Assembly: GCA_018398765.1 (NCBI GenBank)
Contig: JAHBMJ010002204.1
Coordinates: forward strand, 1-64,000
DNA: 64,000 bases
DNA from: Chromera velia
Taxonomy: Eukaryota > Sar > Chromeraceae
Direction: 5' to 3'
Shown here: one piece after another, positions 10,733 through 24,271 of the stretch
Numbering within the stretch: position 1 is the first letter of the stretch
How the letters are laid out: each line of letters opens with the position of its first letter
The notes under the pieces: model-generated
Databases searched by the model: none
What the model was told of the DNA's origin: nothing
The model's input: the letters and a program-made list of their open reading frames with translations, nothing else
Made by a program: the position numbers and the translations under genes

Positions 10733-13700
10733 ACTCTTTGTGTATGCAGTGGAACGCTGCCGCACGGCGTTATGTGATTCCCCTCGAGTGTCGCGTGTTC
10801 GGGAGGGACCTTGCAGACGCCTTGTCTGAACTGAAGGGGGGTGCGTCCTCTCAGAGTGCAGACAAGGAGTGGGTGGTGTCCAAGAAGATCAACGTCGAGA
10901 TTGCAGACGCCTACTGCTGGCAGGACTCTCTGGTCAGTCAGTAGCGTCGTCACATACAGAGCTCAAGTGCCGAAATAGTTTTTCTTTCTGTAGCATGAGG
11001 TGGTCTGCTGTCTAAGAACAATCAATGACAAGATCTCGAGTGTTTTCAGAAGAGAGGAACACTTAGGCAAAGATGATGAACGGATTTCCACAAAGAAGTC
11101 TGAACCTCTACCCTCCTGCAGGTGCTGGCAAAGAAGCTGTTCCCCCTATCCAACCACGACGTGTCGGGGGCTCCAGACCACTGGGCCAGGCACGCTATCT
11201 GCCTGCGTAGATGCGTTGACGATCCGACTTGTGCCCTCACTGGAGTGGAGACGGTGGGGGCTCTTCACTTCTGTGTCGTGTACAGAGTCGCTGCAGACAC
11301 AGCAGCGTCACCAAGCGTTCCTTGCCAGAAGGAAAGCCAATGGTCAGTTTTGCCCCTTTCCCTTACAAAAAAGGAAGAAGAGACACATGAGGTATGTCCT
11401 CAGAGATGTTGCCCTTGCCTTTCTGTTATTATCCCACGGGGGCAGGCGTTCTCTCTCACGATCTTACATTCGACCTCACTGACTCTCATTAACTTGGTAT
11501 GAACGGTTCACTGTCCTTTGTGTCCCTTCGGTGTCGCTCTCCTTCTTTGCCGTTGGGTTTCCGTCCGAACAGAAGCTTCTTTTCCTTACAAATGCAGTGA
11601 TGCATGCACCCCCTTGCTGCTTGTGGCCTCTCGCTCTTCTTGCAGGTGCGTTCGTGTGTGGACAAAAATGAAGGACTGCACAAGCGAGAATACGTGCAGA
11701 CAAGTGGAGGTCCTCGGCTCTGCTTCCCTGTCGGGGACGTACTGCCCTATCATTGATGACCTCAAGACAGGTAGGCCTGTCTGCGCATGCGTCTCTCTGT
11801 CCTCCTGCATGTCTCTCTGTCTTTGTGAAAACTTTGTGCGCTTCTTGATGTTGACGGTATATCTCAAGCCAGGCATGGAAGAGAAAAAAAGGGACGAAGG
11901 ACTATTGAAACATGAAGTCCTCAAGACAGTCAGACAGACAGGCAGTCAGACAGCAACGCCTTGGAAGAGTGAGAGAAAGGCATGTTCCACGCAGAGGCCA
12001 AGATCAGGAACGACACGGCAAAAATGAGGATTTCGTGTGTGCTCTCTCTTGGTCTGTGCCTCTGCAGGTCTCCCTCTTATGGCAGCTGCCGGGATGACCC
12101 CAGAGGATTCCGTCTACATGGTGCCCAACATGCCAGGCAGGGACCCAGGAAACCAGTGCCCCGGCATGCCATGGATTCTAAGAAGGGCCAACCCTGGGGG
12201 CGACTTTGTCGACAAAGCTTCGAGTGATTTTGAGCTCTCTGGGAAAGTCCTCGGCTGTCTGCCTGCTGGTCAGTGAGCAGAGAGGAAGTCGATTGTCTCC
12301 ATCTATGCGATCGCGCCCTTCGTCCGTCCGTCTCCGAGCTTGGAGGGACTTTCTTTCTTTCTGCTTGGTAGGCAGAGATGTCTCCATGGATGTCGTCATG
12401 CCCTTATGTGTCTTCACATCTCGCCTCCCTTCCCTTTCTTTCTGTCTACCCTTCTGCAGCGAGCGGGAGTGGACACAAGGCTCGAGTGGTTGCGAGAGAG
12501 TACATCGACATAAATGCGGAAATCTCAGAGGACGACGCGGACCCGAATGGCATTTTTGTGCGTTCAGAGGTCTTCCAGGAGGACCAGAGAGGAGCAGTGA
12601 ATGTGGGAGGGGCGGGGTGGGCCATGAAGTTCACTCCAAGGTTGTGCCCCAACCCGATGTCACTCGCAGGTACATGGAAGGGGGGGGGGTGGCTTCAGTT
12701 TCTTTTGGGAATTGAAGTCGCTTTCTGAGAGTCAGACCCCGTCGACTAACGACTCTTTGCATCTTGCGTTCTTACGGAAGAAGGTTTCTGTCTTGTCTTC
12801 CCTTTTGTGCTTGCTCAGGCTTTCAACAACGTTCACCCTCACAGCACATCGGCATCGAAACACCACCAGCGCGGCCCATTCATGTGTGTGTGTGCAGCAT
12901 CGAAAGGGTCCCCGAACCCCGAAGACGCAGATGCACAGAAGCAGGAGAAGGAAGAGACCTCACCGGACGGAGGAGGTCAAGTCGAAATCGATCTGATGAC
13001 AGGTGGGACCGGAGCCTTCCGATTTTTTTCCTATGCCTCCGGAGAGGACCTCTGGATCGATCCCTGCGATTGCATTCCCGATTCCTTCGGGGCCAATACG
13101 TCCCCCCCACAGGTCGGCACACAGGCAGGCAGTCAGGCAGGCAGAGATTTTGCCGGTCTTTCGCTAGTTTGGTCTCTTTTTTCATGACTAAAAGAGTCGG
13201 AGGACAGGCCTGCCCGCTGTCTGAAGTGAAGAACGCCCGGGATGCCCTAGCCCCCCCCCCGCCTTTTTGAAACAGGAGAGGCTCTTTCGCTTTTCACGTC
13301 TCCTTTCACTGCACTTTTCTTCTGAGTTTCATTTCTTCCTCTTCTTTTTGTCACAACAATCTCGCGCAAGTCCTCGGTCCCACTCTCTGTCCAACGTCTC
13401 CCGAATCGATGGAGGCGCTGCAGGTCGACCCGGCCCAGATGGCCCAAAAACCCTCGAACGGGAATCTGATGGACGCTGCGAGCGCCCCTGACGTCCTCAT
13501 TTCCGCCAAAGGAGACCTCTGCCCCCTTGCGAACATGATCGCTCGAGACCCGATCGTGACCGTGATGGATGAGGCGGCGTGCTCTGCACAGTGCAGGTCC
13601 CGCATCGACTGCAGATTCTTCTTCACCGCCACTGCCGCCGGCTCACAGGTGGGGACAGAGGCGCAAACTGACCGGATGCACAGAACGCTACTATTCGGGT

Positions 13701-16700
13701 TTCGCCCGTAGTGGCTGCTGCTTGATTCACTCTGCCCTTGGATCGCTGCATCTTTTTACAGACAGTCTGCCATTGCTTGATCGCAGCACTGTCTGTCGCC
13801 CAGCCCTTTCTAGGTCTGGATCCGCGTGTCTTTCCCTCTCTGAGCTCAGTCGGTTGATCATCACTCGTTTCTCTGCAATCCACATTTGTCCATGTGCGTG
13901 TCTGCTTTCTCCTCTTCCCCGCAAACAGGTGTGCATGATGTTCAGCCGGTGCGACGCGCTTCTGACCCACGTGGCTCGTCTGACCGACGTGGGAACTGAA
14001 AACAGCGGGAAGCTCTACGGTGTCCCCACGCAGCACGTCTGCCTGGTGGCAAATCCCGAGGAGTGCCACAACGCTTCCAAGAGAAGGTGAGTGGGAATGA
14101 CTTTTTCCCCACACGAAATAGTTCATGTGGGCCGTATTCGCTTTGTCGGTTGACACTTCGAGGGCAAAATGAGAAAAATCGAAGAGGCGCTGTATTCAAA
14201 TGTGCAACTAGTCTTCTCGGATCCGCTAGCTCAAGTCAGCTGTCCATTTTTGTGTCAACAAACGACCTCCACTTTCGGTTTCTCTCCTGCCTCAATCTTC
14301 TTCGGTGCCCCTCACTGAATGACTGTGTGCGCAGGAAGTTGACCACAGGAACGCGCACAGATGCCAAGCACACCTTCTTTCTCGGCGACTGGCTGACGAA
14401 ATCCCTCGCGGGGGTCCTCCCGAAGCAGCTGACAGAAATCCAGGGATTCGGCAAAGAGATCGCGAGGGCATTCAGAGACTTGCACCAAAGCCATACACAG
14501 GCAGCCAGAGACATGGCCTCTGTCTTTGCTCAGGTCCGTGCACCTAAAGAACACAGTCTCTCGCACCATAAGTGGATCGATGAGCCTGGCTTCGCTTATG
14601 TTTGCTCCTTGCTTTCTCCGATTGAGGCATCTTTTCATCTGTCGTCGAGCCACTGACTCCTTGTGCGTGTGCTTCGGCAACAGCTTTTACCCTTCCTTGT
14701 GAGCCCTCTTCACTCACTCGCTCCTGTCCACAGAGTCCCTTCGTACACTTTGTTTTGAATCACTTCATGATCTCTTCTTTGGACACCCCCACCCCCCAGT
14801 TCCCTCTGAGGATTTCCAACTCCACTTCTCTTGCTTCTTTTTTCACCTCATTCAGTCTGTGTTCCGTGGGTGGTTTTTGAGCATTCTGCAGGAGAGCGCA
14901 GCAGAGCGACAGTTCGAACGGAAGTACGGCAACTCTCAGAGGCTAGGTGGAAAAGAGAAGGGCAGTCTGATCTCTTCTCTGTTGGAGGAAGAGGGGGAGG
15001 ACGTGTTCGACTCTGCCTTCAAGGACCAACAGACCGCAGAGGCCTGGGGGGAATCTGCCCCCCAGGATCTATCTTTCCCCTCTCAAAAGTCCAGTCAGGG
15101 ATCGTTCAACAGGAGCGGTACTCTCTTGGAGTCTGTCGCTTCGTTCCTTGCACAGAGGGACAGGCGGACTGCTGCAGATGTGCAGGAGGAAATGGAGGAT
15201 GAGGACTCAGATGAGGATGATGAAGATGCAGACCTCGACATATTCCCGCCCGGTTCAGAGGCGCGTGCAGCTGCCATCAGGGCCCGACTGCTCTTCGAGA
15301 AGACCGGGTCTTCGTTTGGTGCAGCATCACTTGTGAAAAAGGCCTCTGTGAAGGTGACGCGTGTGCATGCGTCTGCACGGAAGAACCCGAGCCCTGCCCA
15401 TGCAGTCAACTCGACGCACGCTCCTCTGAGCTTTCTGGACCTCGGAACTGGGAGGAGCTCCGTATCGAGTTTGTCTCTGTCTGCAGAACTCGAGGGAGAT
15501 GCCATGGAGATGGACATGGAGTCCCTCAATTTCCTCGTCGGACAGAAGGGGGGAGAGTCCGAAGAGTTCTGGATGCAGGTCCGTTAACTGACATTCTTCT
15601 TTCTAAAATTGAAATTGGACCGTGTAGTTGGCAAGTATGGATGATGGAATGGTGCTTGCTTCTTTGTTTGATTTTTTGGCTGCGTGTGGATGCACCTGCA
15701 GGGTCTTTCTATCCTTTCTCTCCTCTCCTCTTCTTTCCCTCCAGGCAAGGGACAAAAAAGACGGAAGGGGATAAGCGCCTACTCCATACGCTTGTTAGAG
15801 GCCTGATGCACACATAGAGAGATCTGTGTTCGCGCACTCTCTTGACTGGGCAGTGTTGGTGCTCACCTCTCTTCTATTTATTCTTGACCGACTGTCACTC
15901 CATTCCATGACCTGTGCAGATGTTCCAAATGGGCAAAGCTTCGGAGAAACTTCTCCCCAACGGACACGGCGGTGGTGCTGTGAATCTGACCCTGCTGGAG
16001 CAGAACAAGCTGAACGAAATCGCGACCCATATTCACCGGTCAGATTGGTCTCTCTTAGTATGCTGACGTTCCATTCTTCATGATGCTCCCCTGAAACAAA
16101 TAGAGACTGTATACGTCTGCGTGCGGGGGTCTGGACTGGGATGAGAGGGTCAATGCTTCACTTGTTGTGTCTAGCGTCATTTCGTCATTTTCTGTCACTC
16201 TTTGGACGCTTGCCGACGGACCTGCTCTGTGGGATTCTCTTCGCATGACCCATGTACAGGTGAGGGTTGACGACTGTGTTTGTGCATACGATTGCAGATT
16301 TGTAAAGTCCTCCTCCATGGCCAAGCACTTCAGTGACAGCGAGAGGGCCTACTCTGAGATCGAGGGCAACTTGGAGAAGCCATTCAAAGAGCAGATCAAC
16401 GAGTTTGTTGACGTCCTCAAGGGCACCTGGGAGTTTTTGTGCACGCTCCCTGACGCCCTTTTGGCCTCTAACGGGCTTGTCGGGTTCATCACAACGATCC
16501 TTCAAGTGAGTGGGTGGGTGGGTGGGGGAAAGATTGGCGAAATGAGGGAGTGCACGGGAGAATGGGGGGAAGACAAATGAGTAAGTACACTGTGCGAATT
16601 GTGGAGATGGCTTGTGTGAGCCTAGGTGACTCCTTCAATTTTGTTCTTCGGCTTCTCTCTCTCTCTCTCTCTCTCCTTCTCTCTTTCTTTCTTTCTTGAA

Positions 16701-19700
16701 ATGTACGTGATTTGAGGAATTGGAGGGCAAAAGACGTGTGGATCCGTCGAGGAACAGCCCCAGCAGTCAGTCCTACAGCGTCGTGGACAGAGGAAGAGAG
16801 AAAGAATTCCTCTCTCTATCGGTTTGTGGGGGTATGTGTAAAGTCACACGGTTTCTCTCTGCCGTCCTTTCCGCCTGTGTGTGCGTCCACATTGTCCTGT
16901 TCCTTTAATTGTCGTCTTAATTCTTGTTGAATTGATCGCTGCCCCCCTTGTTCAGATTCCGGAAGTCTTCAGCACTCTCTGGAACACCCTGAAGCATGCC
17001 CCTCGGCGAATTGAGAGACAAATTGCAAAGGTCAGTCTACCTCGGGGAACGGAATTGGTGACAAAATGAAAGAGGGAGGGTGTGTGTGACTTCTGTTGCT
17101 TCTTTCTCCCCGTATTTTCTGTCTGATTTCTTTTGGCTGCCACTTCATTCCTGTGTTGAGCCCTCATCCATACATCAATACTTTACGTGCATTTCTGTCT
17201 GTGTGCGTACAGGTGAAGAAGCTGTTCGTGGACATAATGCGTCTCTTTGCGCTCCTTGCAAGAGGTGGAGTCGAATTGGTGGCCCGTGACTTTGGGAGCA
17301 AACTGGATTCGACCGTTCTGAAGGTGCAAAACAAAATGGCCATCAACTTTCCTCGCACCTCACTGAAGGTCTGTCAGGGTGTGGGTTCGAGCGGAGGTCT
17401 TTGGAGTGCCTTGCCTGCATCCTTTTCTCTCTCGTATTGCTTTACTGGTTTGATAAGCCGCGGGACTTTTGCAAGCTTCTGTCGACTTGTGACACATAAT
17501 TCTAGTTTTGATGGATCAAGTGGTCTGTTTCCCTGTCATCCCTGCAGGTCAGGGCGATTCCCCTGCACGTGAAGGAATCTATCGAGATGGCCGTCGGGGT
17601 CTTCTACAAGAAGCTGCTGGACAGCCCCGTGAAGGAGATCGCGATGGAGATTCTGGACGGCTGGATCGGCTTCCAGAGAGCGCTGGTGAATGCAATCAGA
17701 GCGACAAAGGACATTTTCCGTCCGTTCTTTGACGGCCTCGACTGGTCGGACTTTGCGGGAATCTCCAAGAGGATCCAGACGGCTGTGGACAGAATGAACG
17801 ATGTTCCGAAGGCTGCCGTTGCGTTCACAGAGTCTGTTTTCGCTCTGAAGGACGAAGAAGTTGATCTCGACACAGTCTTCAGCACGGTCGGTAGAGTCCG
17901 TGGGAACTGTCTGCATATTGATCGAACTGGAAGAAGGAGAAGAGAGTTTCTATCAACAAGTGAAGGCTGGAAGGAATATATATCGATAGATCCTCTCTCT
18001 TCGCTTTCATCTGACACCCTCCCTGTTTTCCTCTTCACTTTCATCTGACACCCTCCCTGTTTTCCTCTTCACTTTCATCTAGGGTTGGAATGAATGCCTT
18101 TGCTCTCTTCACTTTTTCTGTCATGCTCTATCCTCCTTGCTTGGTTTCCCTTTCCCTTTTCTCTTCCATCGCGCGCCTCTCTGTTTACTCTCCTCGCAAT
18201 GTTCGTTCATGTCTTTCTTCCCTCCCGATGTGACTTGCTGCAGGTCTCGGAGGCTCTCCAATTCTTTATGAGGCTCCTCACCTTCCCCGACAACCCTGAC
18301 GAGGACGTCCTCTATCTGATCTCATGGGCACACAACGTCAGGGCCATGGCAGAGGCTCTCGTGGAGAAGCATGCGGACATCGTCAGCGAGGGACAGGTCA
18401 GGTCTCAAAGGAGATGGGGGGGAGAAAGACAAGAGGAGCAAAAAAAAAGATGCTCGGAGATGCTCAGAAGAGATGGAAAGAAAAGTTGGGGGACATTGTC
18501 AGAGAAGATAACGAGGACCTCCAGCTATCTATCTGCATTCATGGGTCCTTCCCATCAGTGCTGTCTTAAATCTTTTTCTGTTCCCTTTCCTTTCTTTTCT
18601 GCAGGTCACTACGGATTCTTCCTGTCTGTTTGAGAGACTCCTGATGGAATGTGAACACAAGAGCCTTCTCGATCAACTCAAACTCCCGACGCTCGGCAGC
18701 TGCGGACGATGCACTCTGAAGAAAAGAGACCCTAGGGTCAGCAAGACATGCAGACAAGCTTTTTTAGAGACACCCCACCGCAGATAGACACAGACAGACA
18801 AACGGAATGGAAGTTTTTTAAAGAACATGTTCTCTTCCCTGTGTGTAGCACTTTTTCGTTTCTAGCTGCTTCCATCCTCTTCTGCAATGTCGTCGGTCAG
18901 CTGTCAACTTGCCTACCAATCCTTCTCTAGTCCCGTTGATCCAGTTCACAGCGGGAGCAGTTGATCTCTTTCTCGCATCTGTTCCGACATCCCTCTGCCT
19001 CTTCCTGTTTGCAGACTGCCTACTCATCCGCACCCGCGTCACTTCCCCGCATGGAGTACGCCTCCGGGACGATGCTCCGGGTGTCGTGCAGGGACGAGCG
19101 GTACGTGATGGTGAAGAAGCAGTTCGGCGTTGGACTGAAGGGCCTTGCCTTCGATATGTCGTGCGTCGATGGGAATTGGGTCGATGCCGACGGGGCACCT
19201 GGACTCTCTCAGGCGGAGTGCGCTGCCATCGTTGAAGTCGGAAAACCAAACTTGGCGTCTCTGAAGGCATCTGCGAAGGAGCACCTCTACTTCATGAACG
19301 CTCTCCCTGTAGCACTCTACACTGAGACCTCTTCTCGTGACTTTGCGGGACTCGTCGCAGGAGGAAATTCTGTGCCTGGGCTTTCTGACGATGGGGCAGG
19401 TGGGCTGTTCTCGGCTCTGGTGGGTATTTCCGGAGTCATGCCGCCCCCTTTCCCAGTCAGCCCGTTGTTCCTGAAGGTCGCACGGAGCAACACCCGATTC
19501 GGTCTGGTCAACGAGGATGGACAGTGTCTCACAACCTCGCCAGCAGCTGGCTACCTGCGAACCGATCTCGCTGAGGGAAGGGTTTGTGATTTTGACAGCG
19601 AGAATGCAGAGGCGACAGCAAGCGACGGTCTATTCGATTCCAAGTCCTTCGAAGGTGCGTTCCTCGGAGCTCTCGAGAATGTACAGAGAATTGGCGCTGC

Positions 19701-22700
19701 AGACGCGTATCATGCAGAGCCAGTGCTTTCAACGAATCTTTTCGACTCGGAGCTCTCGAACTCCCCCACTGTCTCCCAAGAGTTGAACGCGATGGGTGAG
19801 GTCATCTCGCTCCTTCAGGGACCCACACAGACCAGGACCACACGAGGGGCCCGGCGTCTCTCACAGGGCCCCGGCACACCTTTGGGAGGTTCTCTGGAGG
19901 CCCTCCCTGCCGAGGTTCTTCTCCAGACCTCTCTGGATGCGCGGAGGCAAAACGAGAGCAGGTCCTTCCTTGGCTTTTCTGACTACACCTTCCTCGCCCA
20001 TGAGCAGCAAAAAGCACATACAGACCGGCACTCAGGAGGGCACACGGGATTCCTGTCCGAACAAATGCAAAATCGCATGCGGGCCGTCGGCTTGCTTCGC
20101 TTGGGCGCGTTGCAACGACGCAAAGAGTTCCAGGCTCTGATGGAGAAGGCAAGGAAACTGCAAGACAGCAGCGGAAACTTCATGATCTCTGCAAGTGCCA
20201 AGAGAGAAATTGAGGTCAGAAGAAGGAAGCAGGCAGGCAAAAAGAGAGCAGCAGGGGAATTGTGGTGTCTCGACGATTGATTCTGTGGCAGTTCTTCAGC
20301 ACGGAGATCCTAGTTTTCTGACACTTTTCCCCCGACTTTTTCGCCTCGCTTTTGTGACACTTCTCTCCTGTCCTTCAGCCTGACTACCTCACTTCCATTA
20401 TCCTTTCGCCCCTCCTCTCTCGCGCTTTCTTTCTCGTGTGCGTGTGTGTATTTGCGGTGTGTGAATCGATCATGAATGGATCGATGCATGGCTGCATGCA
20501 TGGCTGCATCTGTCGACCTACCATGCAACCGCTGCCTGCAGGAGAGCATGCACGGGATGTCGGGGTCTCTGATCAAGAAGGGACTCATCGAGGGCGGCAT
20601 CCCCGCCTCTGTGGTGAATGCCTACAGGGGCCAGCAGATCAAGCAGGCACTCTCTGAGCAGCTGGGGCTGGATCTTGGAGGGGACGCGCGCTTTGAGTCC
20701 CTCTTCCACAGGGTAAGTGGGTCACCAGTAAATGGGGGTGAGTGCCGTGGATGGAATGAAACAAGCAGTACTGCAGGTGGGTGAGGGGGCAGCGATTTGT
20801 ACAGAAGACGTCTCCATGCCTTTCTGTGTGTCAGACAGACTGCCAAGCAAATGAGGAGCAGACAAATCCTGCATAGAGGGGAAAAGCGGGGGGGGAAATG
20901 GGGCGGTTTTGGTTGTTGGATTCAGCTAGGCGTCGTTTGATTTCTGGGAATTCATTTTCTTTGTGCAGGTTGCCGAAGGACTGAACGAGATTCGGGACCT
21001 GCAGGCGAATCTACTGGCAGAGGGAGAAGAGGCCGGACAAGAAGAAGTACGGAAGGCAAACCGCACTGATGTGACAGGGCCAGTTAGAAAGGTGGAAGCA
21101 AAGAAGATGCGGGATGTACGCAAGACCGGCGAAGAGCGCCACATTGACAGAGCGATCTTGTGCAGTTTGAGGAACTGGACACCCGACGACTGGGAAGAGG
21201 TCCGCCGCCTTGTTGCCTCTTGCTCCTCTTTTCTTCTCTGTGTTGTTGTTTTTTGGTTTGTGGCGACATGGCACAAAGCTCGTCCTGAGGTCTTTACATC
21301 TGACGTCCGGTTTGTTCGTCTATTTTAGAGATGGGATCGTGGACCGTAGGGCTATGAATGGCGAATGCTTTGAGTAAGTCCGTCTTCCTTATTGCGCTCT
21401 CTTTATGTCGTTTGTGTGCTTGGAAACGTACAGATCGGAACGGGCATCACCAAGCTGATGGCACATCAAAGTGGAAGCACGGTGCCGAGTGGTGCACCCG
21501 CCGTGTCGGGTCATCAGATCAGGTCGTTGCTTGAAGCCTTCTTTGAGTGGACCGCGGAGACGGACAGAGAGGGGGTTCTGAGCGGAGAGGGAGAGGGAGG
21601 ACCTGGTTCTCCTCGTTGCTTCACTCGGGAGGGGTCTGTCTACTTCCTCGAACCGCATGAAATTCTCGAGGTGAGAACGTAGAGGGAATGGGCAGGGAGG
21701 GGTTGGGGAAGGCGGACCGTTGAGGGAGGGCTCTGATCGTTTTCTCTGCTTTGTATCCTTCTTTTTTTCTCTCTCTCTTTCTTTCTTTCTTTCTCTCTCT
21801 CTCTCTTTCCTTGTTTTTTGTTTTTGCCTGTCTGCTTTTTTTTTTTCGGTCTGCTCCTTTTTTTTGTATTTTTGTCCTTTTTTGTTCCTTGCGACTAGTG
21901 TGCTTCCCACCCCCCCTTTTCCCTTTTGTGCGCTCTTCATTTGACAGCACCAAGCGTCTGTTTCCACGTGTGACTTCGATCATTTCGTTCATGTGCCTGA
22001 TAAATGGCTTGAATGAATAAATGAGTGCAGCTGGTCGTGGACCGCCAGATTCTCCCCAAGGACGGCAGCTCTGTTCCTTCAAAGGAGCGAAAATCGGGAC
22101 CAAAGTCACTTGCAGCCCTGTCGAAGAAGAGCGAGTTCCTGCACTCAGCGTATGCTAACCAGACGCACACAGGGATTCCGGTGTTCAAAGCTGCTCCTCT
22201 GTCTTTGTTGGCTTTTGGAGATGAACGGGTGCTAGTCAAGTGAGTGAGAAGAAGGAAGGGAGAATCAAGGGAGAGCACAAATCATTGAAAGGACCGTCGC
22301 CTCTTTCCTTTGCGTTCTCTTTCCGACTCTTTCATCAACTTTCCTGTCACAATTACAGGGCTTCCTAATGCATGCATATGAAGGTCGGTATGTGGGCTCA
22401 TTCCCCTCCCCCCCCTCCATCAATTTGCTTGCCATGTGCCTTTTCGTTCCCACAGATGGGGATTTTTCGAGGCGATTGCGAACTTCTTCAAGAAGCTCTG
22501 GGAGGGCCTCGTGGCTGCTGTAGAGACAGCCAAGAGCTTCTTCATGGTCTTCATCGGAGGCTGGGGGGGGCTGGTTGGGCAGGGCGTCTCTCTTTTCGGG
22601 AATGCACAGAGCGTTCTGCATTCAACTTTCGAGAAACTCAAAAACCTCGAGTTTGTGCGGGTTGGTGGGGGGGAGGAGGGGAAACTGAGTCCAATGGGAG

Positions 22701-24184
22701 AATCTATAGGCACATTGTTGCAAGCCTGCATTCCAGAAAAAGCGTGCTGTCTAAAATTCGGACATTTTTCCCATTCTGAATGTTACTGGACATAATCTTT
22801 GCCTGAGGTTGCAGGACTTAAGGGTGAATTGCATCCAATCAGGTCTCTCACTGTATTTCCCTGACCGCGTCGGAGCGGAGGGAGGAAGATGCGAGGCCTG
22901 AAGTCGTGAGCTCGTTTGATTGGCTGGCTTTCCTCCGGACCTGCATGCATGCAGCCAGACTTCCTTGCCTGCAGAGAATTTTTTTCATGCATTTATCTTT
23001 CTCTCTCGGACTTCCTTCACCTTTGCCCTGATTGTCCATATCCCAGAATGTTGGCGTAGACGCTTTGCATGTATTGTTTTTTTGAATTTCTGCAGCTGAT
23101 CAGGAACATCATCGAGGGTGTTTTTGCGATCTTGAACGACTTTGCGAACATCTTCAATTACTTCGCGTTGATCAAAAACATCTGTGCCCTCGCGTCGAAT
23201 AGAGAAATGAACCTGATCATCCACAGTATCGCTATCTTCATCAACGCTCTGAGAATGCCCTCAACTCTTGCCAGGGCCGTCATGGAAATCCTTCGACTCT
23301 GGTTCCCCCAACTGGTGGGTCGGTCGGCGGGTGGATGAGTGTGTAGGGACATGGGACAGTGAAGTGTCAGTGCATTTGGATGCCATAAAGCTTCCCTGTT
23401 TTTCTTATTTTGCGAAGATTTCATGTTCTTGCTATGGAAGAAACAGTATGGGTTGGCCAATTACTTCTTCTTTGAAATCAAAGTCAATCTCTGTTTTTCT
23501 GAGAAGCAAAGACGGGCTAGAGAGTACATCCACGGAGGGTGGCCGGGTGATTGGAGAGATAGGCACAAAAAAAGTAACAGAGAAGCTGAGAAAAAGTAAG
23601 TAAACGAAGAAGAATGAGTTGTGGAGCTCTCGCCTGCTTTCTTATTTCTTTTGTATCTGACTTTGCAGGTCGAAAAGCCAAAAGAGGAGCCGACAGAACC
23701 TTTCCCAGAGGAGGGCAATTATTTTTCTCCTTTTAGGGCAGATGGAGTGGGTATCAACTCTTTCATCTACCTCACCACAGGGGTCGGTTGGTGGATCACG
23801 CGTGTTTTGTTCATGACACCTTCCTCACCCGTACGAGACAGGCATTTTGGTTTGTGGATCAGTAGACTTGACTCATTATGTATGTCCTTCGACGAAAAAT
23901 TTTGAAAATTGCTTAATTTCGCTCAATCCCTTTCCGCACCTGCAAATCGATCCTCTCTATTCCGTCTATGCCCGTGGTCTGCTGTTATGTCTTTTCCACT
24001 CATTTCAATTATTCTCCTTGGCTTCATGCGTCCATGCAGGCCGATTCCGACATCGAAGTCTCTCTGGATCGGGCCATGGACACAAGCAGTCAGCCCAACT
24101 CGATCACCGAATCTGGTCTACCTACCTGCACTCTACCCTGAAAAGGCCTCGCTCTCTCTTATTCTCCTGCCCACCCCCGCGTCC

Positions 24185-24271
<87 letters not shown>

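Noticed and set aside
13623-14156. 177-codon minus-strand frame opposite exons 13-14
   Set aside because: Antisense shadow crossing well-supported exon borders.
22456-23314. Transmembrane anchor in the giant protein
   Set aside because: Hydrophobic stretches in exons 29-30 are interrupted by charged or polar residues and lie mid-protein among amphipathic helices, so a true span is not supported.
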